Assembly (NCBI GenBank): GCA_963708515.1
Contig: CAVPSX010000018.1
Coordinates: forward strand, 252,744-316,743
Reading direction: 5' to 3'
From: JAPLJM01 sp963708515
GTDB lineage: Bacteria > Desulfobacterota > Syntrophia > Syntrophales > Fen-1087
Length of the DNA: 64,000 nucleotides
The notes beneath the pieces were generated by a model. That model saw only the letters and a program-made list of their open reading frames with translations. It made no database searches and was not told the origin of the DNA. The number at the start of each line of letters is the position of its first letter. Within the stretch, counting starts at the first letter, position 1. The translations under genes were made by a program, and so were the position numbers. Shown here piece after piece: positions 1 to 11,002 of the stretch.

Positions 1-4
1 GGAG

Positions 5-183
5 GCATGCGGGCCGAACCCGGAGCCGCGAATCGAAGATTTTTCCGGGCACCCTGCCACCGCAACGCAGCGCCCGCCGGAAAAACTGTCTGAGCGCCTT
101 GCGCGAGTTTTTTTCCGGCAGCGAAGCGAGGATGTGCAGGGTCGGAAAAAGATTCTGAACGGCAACGGGTCCGACCCGCATGC
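5..183 (+). repeat. Palindromic repeat, copy A (expanded)
   Basis: The outer arms at 5-22 and 166-183 are inverted copies of each other (16 of 18 positions). Inside them are the two core blocks of the family: GAATCGAAGATTTTTCC near 30-46 and GGAAAAAGATTCTGAAC near 144-160. The centre carries its own inverted repeat, GCCGGAAAAACT at 76-87 against 106-119. The outer arms have diverged from the usual CCGGTGAAAAATGG end, so this is an older or expanded member. It fills the space before carB and could form a large hairpin in the leader RNA. Confidence 0.6.
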
Positions 184-206
184 GACAGGTTGAATAAGGG
201 AAAAGC

Positions 207-3427
<3,221 letters not shown>

Positions 3428-3431
<4 letters not shown>

Positions 3432-4864
3432 TGACTGAAAAGAATTTCCAAAGAAATTACGACAAGCCCCGGGAGGAGTGCGGCGTCTTTGCCGTTTACG
3501 GGCATGAGGAAGCGGCGCGCGCGGCCTTTTTCGGTCTGTTCGCGCTCCAGCACCGCGGGCAGGAAAGCGCCGGTATCGCCACGGCGGACGGCTGCCAGAT
3601 CTGGGAACGCAAGGGAATGGGCCTCGTATCCGAAGTATTCCGGGAAGATACCCTGTCCCGACTGCCGGGCCGCCTGGCGATCGGCCATGTCCGTTACTCC
3701 ACGACTGGCTCCTCCGTCATCTCCAACGCCCAGCCGTTTCTGGCCCACCATGCCGACGAATACTACGCCCTGGGCCATAACGGCAACCTGATCAACGCCC
3801 GCGAACTGCGCGCGGAGCTCGAGGACCGGGGGGCCATTTTTCAATCCACGATGGACAGCGAGGTCTTCATTCACCTGATGGCCCCGCACCTGAAAAACGG
3901 GGTTGAAGCGGCCCTGATCCAGGCCCTGGAACGGGTCCAGGGGGCCTATAGCCTCGTCATGCTGACCCGCAACAAGGTCATCGCCGCCCGCGATCCGCGC
4001 GGATTCCGGCCCTTATGTCTTGGCCGGTTCAACGGCGGCTGGGTGGTGGCCTCCGAGACCTGCGCGCTCGATCTGGTGGGCGCTGCATATGTCCGGGATG
4101 TCAAACCCGGGGAGATCATCGTTATCGATGAGGCGGGCCTGCACAGCCTGACGCCTTTCCCTGAAATCAAACCGGCCCATTGCATCTTCGAACTGATCTA
4201 TTTCGCCCGGCCGGACAGCCAGATTTTCGGCCAGAACGTCTATCTTTGCCGGAAACGGCTCGGCCACAGCCTGGCCCGGGAGTACCGGCCCGATGCGGAC
4301 CTCGCCATGCCCTTTCCCGACTCCGGAAACTACGCCGCCATCGGGTACGCCGAGGAAAGCGGCATCCCCTTTGAAATGGGGATGATCCGAAACCATTACG
4401 TAGGCCGCACGTTCATCCAGCCGACGCAGGCCATGCGGGATTTCGGCGTGCGCGTCAAGTTGAACCCCGTCCGGCCCCTGCTTGCCGGAAAAAAGGTCGT
4501 GATCGTGGAGGACTCCATCATCCGCGGAACGACCAGCCGCAACCGCGTCCGGAACCTGCGTGAAAACGGCGTGAAGGAAATCCACATGGTCGTGAGCTGC
4601 CCGCCCACGCGCCATCCCTGCCCCTACGGCATCGATTTTTCTTCCAAGGGAGAGCTGATTGCCGCGCAGAAGGGCAACGTGTCGGAAATCGCCCGATTCA
4701 TCGGACTCGATTCCCTGTACTACCTGAGTGTCGAGGGCATGATCGCCGCGACGGGCATGCAGGCCGAGCATTTCTGCCTGGCCTGCTACTCCGGTGACTA
4801 TCCTCTGCCGCCGCCCGCAAACATCGGAAAGTTCTGCTTCGAAAACACGGATTTGTTTCAGTAG
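3428..4864 (+). CDS. purF: Amidophosphoribosyltransferase (Fe-S, propeptide type)
   Basis: PurF makes 5-phosphoribosylamine from PRPP and glutamine, the first step of purine synthesis. The N-terminal half is a class II glutamine amidotransferase whose nucleophile would be the Cys of EECGVFAVYG after removal of a short propeptide. The C-terminal half is a phosphoribosyltransferase with the PRPP loop VVIVEDSIIRGTTS. Cysteines in PAHCIFEL, CPPTRHPCPYG and FCLACYSG match the 4Fe-4S ligands of the Bacillus subtilis-type enzyme. The reading frame is open further upstream, but the start is put at the ATG pair 3428/3431, which follows GGAG and overlaps the carB stop. Transcription with carB would link purine and pyrimidine synthesis. 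Confidence 0.96.
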
Positions 4865-4889
4865 TGGCGATACAGCCGTCTGTCCGGTT

Positions 4890-6002
4890 CTAAAAGATTT
4901 TGAACGCCGCCCGGCGGATCACCCGGCCCGCGGTCGTTTCCACGGCATGCAGGGCGCTGTGGGGGCAGACTTCAATGCAGCAGTAACAGCGTATGCAGCG
5001 GTCATAATCGAAGGACAGGTCGCTTTTACGGGCGGTAATCGCTCTGGCTGGACAGATTTTCCAGCATTCGCCGCACATCTTACAGCGTGAGGAGTCGGGA
5101 ACCGGCCGCTGGACCAGGTGGCGGCGGACAAAGCCCTGCAGGGCCTTCGGACCGTAGATCAACGGCGCGATCTCGGGCAGCCGGAAATGGGAGATCCGAG
5201 GCAGGCGGCCGTCAATTTCAAGCTTTTCGTCAATCAATCCGAATTCCCGCGCCGCCTTGTGGGTGGGCAGGAGCAGGGGATCGACACCGATCATCCGGCA
5301 TACCGTTTCGTCAATCGCCGGGCCTTCGCGGCTGCCCATCAGGACGCCGAGTTGCCGCGGCACACCGCTCTTGCCGGGCCCCTCCCCCTCCATCGCCAGG
5401 ACGCCGTCCAAAATCGCAAACGCAGGCCGGATCCGGGCGTGAATGCGGACCAGCAGCCTCGCGAACATGTCGCGGTCGACGCCCGCACGCATATGCCATT
5501 CTGGTTTCCGGAAACCGACAACGCAGCCGAACATGTTTTTCACAGCCAGGGTCAAAAGCATGTGGCTGTGCGTTTTTAGTTTGGGGAGGTTGATGATCAG
5601 ATCGGCGTTCAGGGTGTCTTCGGCTATTTCGATTTTTTCAAAAGGTTTGCCGACATCGATCCGGACGCTCTCTTCAAAGGGTTTGCAAAAAACGCCGAGT
5701 CCCTTGATCGCGTCCCCGATGCCGCTGACCCGGAGAATTTTTTCAAAGGATCCGATGGCGGGGCTGTCGGACAACTGCACGCCGGCGCCCTTGTCCAAAA
5801 CGTATTCGACAACGGCCTTCACCACGAGCGGATGGGTCAGGACGGCGTCGTCCGGCGCGGCGGGTGACAGCAGATTCGGCTTGACCAGGACTCTGACGCC
5901 GCGCTGAATGCGGCCGCCATCGAGACGCGCAAGCATCTCAAAGAGCAGCGGCCGGAGTTTTTTCTCATCGTAGACGGATGTTCGGACAATCACTTCGGCC
6001 AT
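4890..6002 (-). CDS. DUF362 protein with C-terminal 2x[4Fe-4S] ferredoxin domain
   Basis: The N-terminal ~290 residues match the DUF362 family, including the conserved VLVKPNLLSP near residue 45 and the block NLPKLKTHSHMLLTLAVKNMFG. The C-terminus carries two CxxCxxCxxxCP clusters, CKMCGECWKICP and CIRCYCCIEVCP, typical of bacterial ferredoxin modules. It is probably a soluble electron-transfer or iron-sulfur protein, but its substrate is not known. The start is the ATG at 6002, preceded by AGGGG about six bases away; the longer frame lacks a better site. It lies 45 bases after the hydrolase gene on the same strand, so the two form a likely operon. The last codons (AAFKIF) weakly resemble the right end of the local palindromic repeat. 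Confidence 0.88.
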   Translation of the reverse strand: MAEVIVRTSVYDEKKLRPLLFEMLARLDGGRIQRGVRVLVKPNLLSPAAPDDAVLTHPLVVKAVVEYVLDKGAGVQLSDSPAIGSFEKILRVSGIGDAIKGLGVFCKPFEESVRIDVGKPFEKIEIAEDTLNADLIINLPKLKTHSHMLLTLAVKNMFGCVVGFRKPEWHMRAGVDRDMFARLLVRIHARIRPAFAILDGVLAMEGEGPGKSGVPRQLGVLMGSREGPAIDETVCRMIGVDPLLLPTHKAAREFGLIDEKLEIDGRLPRISHFRLPEIAPLIYGPKALQGFVRRHLVQRPVPDSSRCKMCGECWKICPARAITARKSDLSFDYDRCIRCYCCIEVCPHSALHAVETTAGRVIRRAAFKIF

Positions 6003-6047
6003 GGTTTTGCCCCTTTGAAAAATGGTTTCTCCGCACCTCAAGAAAGA

Positions 6048-7022
6048 TCATAACTTCTCGAAAGCATTGACAATCGCATCAAGAAAGGCGTGGCGGTGGA
6101 ATAGAAAGGCGCCTACATGCCCGCCCTTGAGCCACCGCATGTTCGAACCAGGCCAGTGCCGGTGCAGGATCATGGCCGATTCCGGCGGAATATAGGCGTC
6201 CTTCGCCGCAGCGACGAGAAAACAGGCCCGGGGTTTGACCGGCGCCGGGTAATGCCGGATATCCGTCAGATTCAGGAAATCTCTCATCAGTTGAAAGGCA
6301 CAGCCGGACCCGTTGAGTTCCCGATCCAGCACATCCCAGGCCAGGTAATCCTTAAGAATTCCTTCCGTGAAGACGGCGCCGGCTGAATGCGGCGTGATGC
6401 AGGCGGCAATCGCCGCAGGCTCCGAGAACAGCGCCCCGACCTGGGCTGCCATGTGGCCTCCCATGCTGATTCCGCAAACGCCGAGTCGGCCGTAACCCTC
6501 CCGCCGAAGCCACTGCATGAGCGACCGGCCTTCCCGGACGGTTGCGGCCCCCATCAGATAGAGATCGACGAACCGGTTCAGCATCTTGCCGTGTTGGCCG
6601 GGGGGGCGCCGTTTCCCGTAGAACGGGTTTTCGAGAATCAGAGAACCGATGCCGCGCCGGACCAGAGGTAGGGCCAGGACGATCCGCCGCCGCGCGAAAC
6701 CTTCATCGCCCGTGGCGGCAAAATGAAGGCAGACCGGGGTCTCCTGCGTCGCCGCCTGCGGCAGGACCAGCTCGACATAGCCCGTGCGGCTTTCCTTTGG
6801 AAAACCGGCGGCGTCAAAGGGACTCACAAAGGATCCCTGACGGATGCGGACGTCCTTTTCCATGCGTTCATGACCCCATACGATCATCAAATCCTGCACG
6901 GGGGGGATGCAAAAACCGGCAGCAAGGAGATCCTTCAGCAGTGTCAGGTCCCCCCAGCCCTGTCTGAAAAAAAGCCGTTTGTTGGATTGGCCGGCGTAAA
7001 GCCGGTCCAGTAGGCTGGTCAT
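6048..7022 (-). CDS. Alpha/beta hydrolase, ABHD18 (DUF2048)-like
   Basis: The product of about 324 residues has the nucleophile elbow GISMGGHMAA, and LENPFYGKRRP before it, as in the ABHD18/DUF2048 group of alpha/beta hydrolases. A late AAKDAYIPPESA (acid region) and a terminal GGHVGAFLF (likely catalytic His) complete the triad. There is no signal peptide, so it is probably cytoplasmic. Its substrate cannot be read from the sequence; esters or lipid-like compounds are possible. The start is the ATG at 7022 with GGGGGAGAAGG just upstream. The DUF362 gene follows in the same orientation. Palindromic repeat copy B lies directly upstream and may carry or disturb its promoter. Confidence 0.8.
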   Translation of the reverse strand: MTSLLDRLYAGQSNKRLFFRQGWGDLTLLKDLLAAGFCIPPVQDLMIVWGHERMEKDVRIRQGSFVSPFDAAGFPKESRTGYVELVLPQAATQETPVCLHFAATGDEGFARRRIVLALPLVRRGIGSLILENPFYGKRRPPGQHGKMLNRFVDLYLMGAATVREGRSLMQWLRREGYGRLGVCGISMGGHMAAQVGALFSEPAAIAACITPHSAGAVFTEGILKDYLAWDVLDRELNGSGCAFQLMRDFLNLTDIRHYPAPVKPRACFLVAAAKDAYIPPESAMILHRHWPGSNMRWLKGGHVGAFLFHRHAFLDAIVNAFEKL

Positions 7023-7066
7023 CCTTCTCCCCCATGCGGCAACAGCTTCAGAATAAATCAAAAAAA

Positions 7067-7207
7067 CTTTGAAAAATGGATAATGCCCACAGCTCAAAAT
7101 CTTTTTCGCTGAGAAATAACTAATATATTTGAAATCAGTCAGTGAGGCTCATTTCTGAAAGTCGAAAAATCTTTGATTCGCCGTTTGCGAAGTCCTTTTA
7201 TAAGACC
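7067..7207 (-). repeat. Palindromic repeat, copy B (reverse orientation)
   Basis: Read on the minus strand, the segment contains TTCGCAAACGGCGAATCAAA, then ATTTTTCG, a central GATTTCAAATATATTAG, and GCGAAAAAGATTTTGAG, in the same order as copies C and D. The outer end TTGAAAAATGG at 7069-7079 matches the terminal repeat. It occupies most of the gap between the hydrolase and HD-domain genes. Confidence 0.75.
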
Positions 7208-7329
7208 CACGTTCATGTCTTCTTGATTTTGTAAAGCTTTCGCTGCCGGAAAACAAGCGGAATCTGCCCGTCCGAGTAAAAATTACTTGAAGCCTCCTGC
7301 CAATACTGGTAAGTTTTTTTATAGAAGAA

Positions 7330-8136
7330 TTGCGGCCCGTAGCAGGGCACGGAAAGGAGATGCTGGCATTGTTGGATCAGAAACACGAGCAGGCACGGCG
7401 TCTTTCCATTAGGATTGCCGCAGAGTTTGGCTCTCCGCGCTTCTACATGCACCATGACAGGGAAATGGAAAAATCGCGGCGGTTATTCGAGCAGGCCCCG
7501 ATGGTGAGTCAATGTCTAGGAATCGTTGAGGCTTATGGTGACTGTTTTGGTCACGGCCTGCTGCATGTCCGCAAAGTGGCCATCGACGCCGGCGCCATCA
7601 TTCTGGTCGAGATCGACAGTGCCTCGCTGATGGCTGACGCCGAGCGCCAGATCCTGCTGGCACATCTGGCAGGTCTGCTGCATGACATCAAGCGGGACGA
7701 GAAAGATCACGCCCGCGCGGGCGCACGGGAGGCATCGGGGATACTGGAAAAGTTCGCGCTGGAAGATAGAGAATGTTCGGCGATTGCAGGGGCGATTGCC
7801 AATCATGAGGCCTTTCAGGTGCCGGAGGCGCTGGATGAACCCCTCGATCAGCTCTTGTCGGACGCCCTGTACGACGCCGACAAATTCCGCTGGGGACCGG
7901 ATAACTTTACAGAGACCCTCTGGGCCATGCTTGAGGCCCGCAAAGCATCCCTTGATATGGCGCTACCGCGCTTTCCGAGGGGTATGGAAGCCCTCCGGAA
8001 GATCCGTGACACCTTCCGGACGCCGACCGGCAGGGAGTACGGCCCTGATTTCATCGATCTGGGACTGGAAATAGGCCGTCGATTTTACGAAGAAATGACG
8101 GTTTCGGACTTTCTGAAAACCGCCAACATGTCGTGA
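7330..8136 (+). CDS. HD-domain phosphohydrolase-like protein
   Basis: The product has the metal ligands of the HD superfamily: a histidine in CFGHGLLHVRKV, the HD pair in LLHDIKRDEKDH, and a later NHEAFQ and YDADKFRW with the final Asp. HD proteins hydrolyse phosphoesters such as nucleotides, but the specific substrate cannot be assigned. The full-length frame begins with TTG at 7330. ATG 7360 and TTG 7369 are alternatives; GGAAAGGAG at 7351-7359 is best spaced for 7369, so the N-terminus is uncertain. The 3' end overlaps the convergent inositol monophosphatase gene by 52 bases. Confidence 0.75.
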   Translation: MRPVAGHGKEMLALLDQKHEQARRLSIRIAAEFGSPRFYMHHDREMEKSRRLFEQAPMVSQCLGIVEAYGDCFGHGLLHVRKVAIDAGAIILVEIDSASLMADAERQILLAHLAGLLHDIKRDEKDHARAGAREASGILEKFALEDRECSAIAGAIANHEAFQVPEALDEPLDQLLSDALYDADKFRWGPDNFTETLWAMLEARKASLDMALPRFPRGMEALRKIRDTFRTPTGREYGPDFIDLGLEIGRRFYEEMTVSDFLKTANMS

Positions 8137-8876
8137 TGCAGAAGACCATTTGATGCAAGAACATGCGGAGATTGCAGCTCAAAGGGCGCCCCGAAAAGGT
8201 CCGTCACGAGGCCTCCGGCCTCCCGGACCAGAAGACACGCGGCAGCGGTATCCCAGGGACGCAATTTCAATTCCCAGAACCCGTCGAAGCGGCCGGCGGC
8301 GACATAGGCCAGGTCCAGCGCGGCGGAACCAGCGCGGCGGATGGCCTGGGCTTTACGGGCCATTTCAACGAAATAATTGATGTTATTGTCCTTACTCTCG
8401 CGGATGTCATAGGGAAAACCCGTTGCCAGCAGGCCGTGAGACAGGATCGCGGTCGCGGAGACGGATAGCCTCCGGCCGTTCAGAAAGGTCCCTTCCCCCT
8501 TTTCGGCGGCAAACATCTCATCGAGCATCGGGTTGAAAACGACGCCCAGGCAGATTTCGCCTTCCCTTTCAAGGGCAATGGAAACACAGAAGACAGGGTA
8601 ACCGTGGGCATAATTCGTCGTTCCGTCCAGGGGATCGATGATCCAGCGAAAGGATGAGCCGTTTCGTGTTGCAACCGATTCTTCCGACAGGACATCATGA
8701 CCGGGATACTGCTTGTGAATGGCCGACAGGATCAGCGCCTCGGATATCCGGTCGGCCTCGGTCACGATATCGATCTCACCCTTGAAATCAATGGTATGAT
8801 GATCATACAGATTGCTCTTCAGCAGCAGACCGGCCTCACCGGCAAGGGCCATTGCAAACGACAGGTATTCGTTCAT
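8085..8876 (-). CDS. suhB: Inositol monophosphatase family protein
   Basis: This 263-residue protein has the family's metal and substrate motifs in order: GEIDIVTEAD near residue 34, WIIDPLDGTTNYAHG near residue 77, and WDTAAACLLVREAGG near residue 203. Such Mg-dependent phosphatases hydrolyse inositol 1-phosphate or related sugar phosphates; SuhB also assists rRNA synthesis in some bacteria. Length and motifs are normal for the family. The ATG at 8876 gives the usual N-terminus. It converges with the HD-domain gene and overlaps its end. The exact substrate (myo-inositol phosphate, fructose bisphosphate or PAP) cannot be told apart from sequence. Confidence 0.9.
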   Translation of the reverse strand: MNEYLSFAMALAGEAGLLLKSNLYDHHTIDFKGEIDIVTEADRISEALILSAIHKQYPGHDVLSEESVATRNGSSFRWIIDPLDGTTNYAHGYPVFCVSIALEREGEICLGVVFNPMLDEMFAAEKGEGTFLNGRRLSVSATAILSHGLLATGFPYDIRESKDNNINYFVEMARKAQAIRRAGSAALDLAYVAAGRFDGFWELKLRPWDTAAACLLVREAGGLVTDLFGAPFELQSPHVLASNGLLHHDMLAVFRKSETVISS

Positions 8877-9021
8877 GCGTTTCCATGTCTAGAATATAAA
8901 ATGCTGTTACTTCTATCACGCCTTCCTCCCAAAAAACAATCTCAAAGTAGTCGTCAATTTTGATTGATTGCCTTGCTAAATAATGTTAAAGACTACGGCA
9001 AGTTCGAAGGGATGGGGTTAA

Positions 9022-9942
9022 ATGACAGACCTTGAAATCAGCCCGGCGCCGGAAGGCCACGAAGACAGCGCCCCTGTTGTATATCCTGATCTGAAAGCGC
9101 TCAGAGAAGCAAAGGGTCTTTCGCTGCGCGACATATACGAACGGACCCGCATCAGTGTCTTCAACCTGGAAGCCATTGAAAAGAGGCAGTTTCACCTGCT
9201 GCCGGCGCCTGTCTATGCCCGGCCCTTCATCAGGAGCTATGCCTCTGCCATTGGCGTTGAAGATAAAATTATACTGAATGCCTATGAAAGACATCTTCAA
9301 TCCCTGAGTGATCAAATCCGGCAGGCACAGGAGGCCGGAGGGACTCTGCAGAAAACGGAGGGACGTTATAAACGGGCCATCTGGCTTTTGTCTGCAGCGA
9401 CGGCAGCGATCATTATCATCTTTATGCTGGCGCGCTACAGCCAACCGGGGCCGGATATTATCCCGGGTCAACCTGCCCCACCCGTCCAACAGGCGCCTGT
9501 TGCAAAACCGGTGGAAACACCCCCCCCGATTGCCCAACCGCAAGCGCCTCCTGAGGCGTCGCCCGGGCAGGGAAAAACGGTCCAGATGGATCCTGTTCCA
9601 ACGGTTGTGCAATCCCGGGAAACGTTACAGGCAAGAGCTCCTGTTACCCCGGCGGATAATATTCCGGGAAAAAGCGTTCAGCCGGAGATACCAAAGCCGG
9701 CAACAGAAAAAAACTACCACCTTTTTATGGAAGCCCGGGAAACGGTCTGGATAAGAATCCGGGACGACCGCAATCGTTCCGAGCAGATTATCCTGGAAGC
9801 AGGTGAAACGATTGAGCGTTTTGCCGCAGAGTCTTTCACGATCGACATCGGCAATGCGGGGGGAATCGATATGATGTTCCAGGGAAAACCCGTTGGAAGC
9901 CTCGGAAAGCGCGGGCAGGTTGTACATTTACGTTTCCCCTGA
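9022..9942 (+). CDS. RodZ-like helix-turn-helix membrane protein
   Basis: Residues ~28-90 form a RodZ-type Xre helix-turn-helix (LREAKGLSLRDIYERTRIS, then YARPFIRSYA). A basic juxtamembrane stretch and one membrane helix follow (AIWLLSAATAAIIIIFML, near residues 120-137). After that come a long proline- and glutamine-rich linker and a C-terminal DUF4115 domain (residues ~230-306). RodZ homologues anchor MreB in the inner membrane for rod-shape control; the order HTH, membrane helix, Pro-rich linker and DUF4115 fits. Unlike Escherichia coli RodZ, the DNA-binding role remains possible in this family. It lies upstream of tatA. Confidence 0.88.
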   Translation: MTDLEISPAPEGHEDSAPVVYPDLKALREAKGLSLRDIYERTRISVFNLEAIEKRQFHLLPAPVYARPFIRSYASAIGVEDKIILNAYERHLQSLSDQIRQAQEAGGTLQKTEGRYKRAIWLLSAATAAIIIIFMLARYSQPGPDIIPGQPAPPVQQAPVAKPVETPPPIAQPQAPPEASPGQGKTVQMDPVPTVVQSRETLQARAPVTPADNIPGKSVQPEIPKPATEKNYHLFMEARETVWIRIRDDRNRSEQIILEAGETIERFAAESFTIDIGNAGGIDMMFQGKPVGSLGKRGQVVHLRFP

Positions 9943-9971
9943 AGGCCGACGGAATAGCCGTCAGGAATTGT

Positions 9972-9998
9972 TTGACAAGGATGGTTGATTGTTATAGC
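9972..9998 (+). promoter_or_regulatory. Candidate sigma70 promoter for tatA
   Basis: TTGACA at 9972-9977 is a perfect -35 hexamer. TATAGC at 9993-9998 could be the -10 with a 15-base spacer, or TAGCAT at 9995 with 17. It lies 47-50 bases upstream of the tatA start and after the stop of the RodZ-like gene. Only the hexamers support it. Confidence 0.4.
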
Positions 9999-10044
9999 AT
10001 TACATATCTGTTTTTTAAAGGACCACGGAAGGGGTTGAATCGAT

Positions 10045-10230
10045 ATGTTTGGAATCGGCATGTCTGAGCTGGTCATTATCCTCGTGATTATCCTGATCAT
10101 CTTTGGTGCAGGCAAGCTTCCGGAAATTGGCGGCGCCATCGGCAAGGGGATCAAGAATTTCAAGAAGGCGAGCAAAGAACCGGACGAGATCGACGTGACA
10201 CCGGAGAGCAAAAAAATCGAACCCAAATAA
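10045..10230 (+). CDS. tatA: Sec-independent translocase TatA/TatE
   Basis: This 61-residue protein has the TatA layout: a short N-terminal membrane helix (ELVIILVIILIIF), the conserved FG-x-GKLPEIGGAIG hinge, an amphipathic helix GKGIKNFKKASK, and an acidic/basic tail. TatA oligomers form the pore of the twin-arginine pathway, which exports folded proteins across the inner membrane. No tatB or tatC is adjacent, so it is a stand-alone copy. It converges with ssb, only nine bases away. Confidence 0.95.
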   Translation: MFGIGMSELVIILVIILIIFGAGKLPEIGGAIGKGIKNFKKASKEPDEIDVTPESKKIEPK

Positions 10231-10239
10231 TCCCTGCGC

Positions 10240-10644
10240 TTAAAAAGGCACGTCCTCTTCAGGAATCGCACCCGCCGGCAAGGCCTCTTCTGCGGGCGTG
10301 TCCGATCCCCTGCCCTGCCCCTTCGAATCCAGCATCCGCATATCCGAGGCGACAATTTCCGTCGTGTAACGCTTGTTGCCGTCTTTGTCTTCCCAGGCTC
10401 TTGTCTGGATGCGGCCTTCAACGAAAATCAGTTTTCCCTTGGCAAGATAATTGCCGCAGATTTCGGCCAGTTTGCCGAAAGCTACAATCCTGTGCCATTC
10501 CGTTTTCTGGACCTTCTGGCCGCTTTTATCCTTCCATTGTTCATCGGTTGCCAGATTGAAATTGGTGACCATCAATCCATCCGGTGTATAACGGACCTCC
10601 GGATCCTTTCCAAGCCTGCCGATCAGTATCGCCTTGTTGACCAT
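10240..10644 (-). CDS. ssb: Single-stranded DNA-binding protein
   Basis: The product has the SSB OB fold: NKAILIGRLGKDPEVRYTP at the start, TEWHRIVAFGKLAEIC in the middle, and GKLIFVEGRIQTRAWEDKDG. The C-terminal acidic tip EEDVPF is the usual contact point for repair and replication partners. At 134 residues it is shorter than Escherichia coli SSB because the disordered linker is only about 25 residues. It binds ssDNA in replication, repair and recombination. The ATG at 10644 follows AAGGAGGGAAT. It converges with tatA. Confidence 0.95.
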   Translation of the reverse strand: MVNKAILIGRLGKDPEVRYTPDGLMVTNFNLATDEQWKDKSGQKVQKTEWHRIVAFGKLAEICGNYLAKGKLIFVEGRIQTRAWEDKDGNKRYTTEIVASDMRMLDSKGQGRGSDTPAEEALPAGAIPEEDVPF

Positions 10645-10744
10645 ATTCCCTCCTTATTGCGGATCGATCATGATGCCGGAGCATACACAACCCGGCGAGG
10701 AATGACAATATAATTTATGAAGAACGGGGGATCTTAATTCCCGC

Positions 10745-10771
10745 TTGACTAATAAGGAAAAAAAATATAGT
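10745..10771 (+). promoter_or_regulatory. Candidate promoter upstream of lysS
   Basis: TTGACT at 10745-10750 and TATAGT at 10766-10771 resemble sigma70 hexamers, with a 15-base spacer that is shorter than ideal. The region between is A-rich. If used, the transcript would carry repeat copy C in its leader. Confidence 0.3.
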
Positions 10772-10804
10772 CGAATCAACTTACTATTCAGGAACTTTGC
10801 ATAA

Positions 10805-10970
10805 CCGATGAGAAATGGTTCGCAAACGGTGAATCAAAGATTTTTCGAATGACCAGAGATTAGATTAATGAATTGATTTCAACCATATTTAAACCTTATC
10901 AAGAGGGACAGGACGAAGTCGTGTCCCTCTCAACGAAAAAGATTTTGAGCCGCGGCGAAGCCATTTCTCA
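10805..10970 (+). repeat. Palindromic repeat, copy C
   Basis: The left arm begins CCGATGAGAAATGGTTCGC and continues through GAATCAAAGATTTTTCG. The right arm holds CGAAAAAGATTTTGAGCCGC and GGCGAAGCCATTTCTCA. The centre has the family's GATTTCAACCATATTTAAA. An extra hairpin is inserted before the right arm, AGAGGGACA / TGTCCCTCT with an 11-base loop, related to the GGGGACAG palindromes elsewhere in the window. The copy ends just before lysS. Confidence 0.8.
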
Positions 10971-11002
10971 AAGACCACTCATCAACAAACAGGTATGGCT
11001 GC

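Larger units (their letters stand above)
10645..11002. other. Intergenic region between ssb and lysS
   Basis: This divergent 358-base gap holds a candidate lysS promoter (10745-10771) and palindromic repeat copy C (10805-10970). The minus-strand ssb promoter must lie in the first ~100 bases, but no clear -35/-10 pair was picked out there. No small gene or RNA is evident. Confidence 0.5.

Noticed and set aside
4888..4925. Possible truncated palindromic repeat at the 3' end of the DUF362 gene (AAAAGATTTTGAACGCCGC)
   Set aside because: Only about 20 bases match, no second arm is present, and the match lies inside coding sequence. It may be chance or an old remnant.
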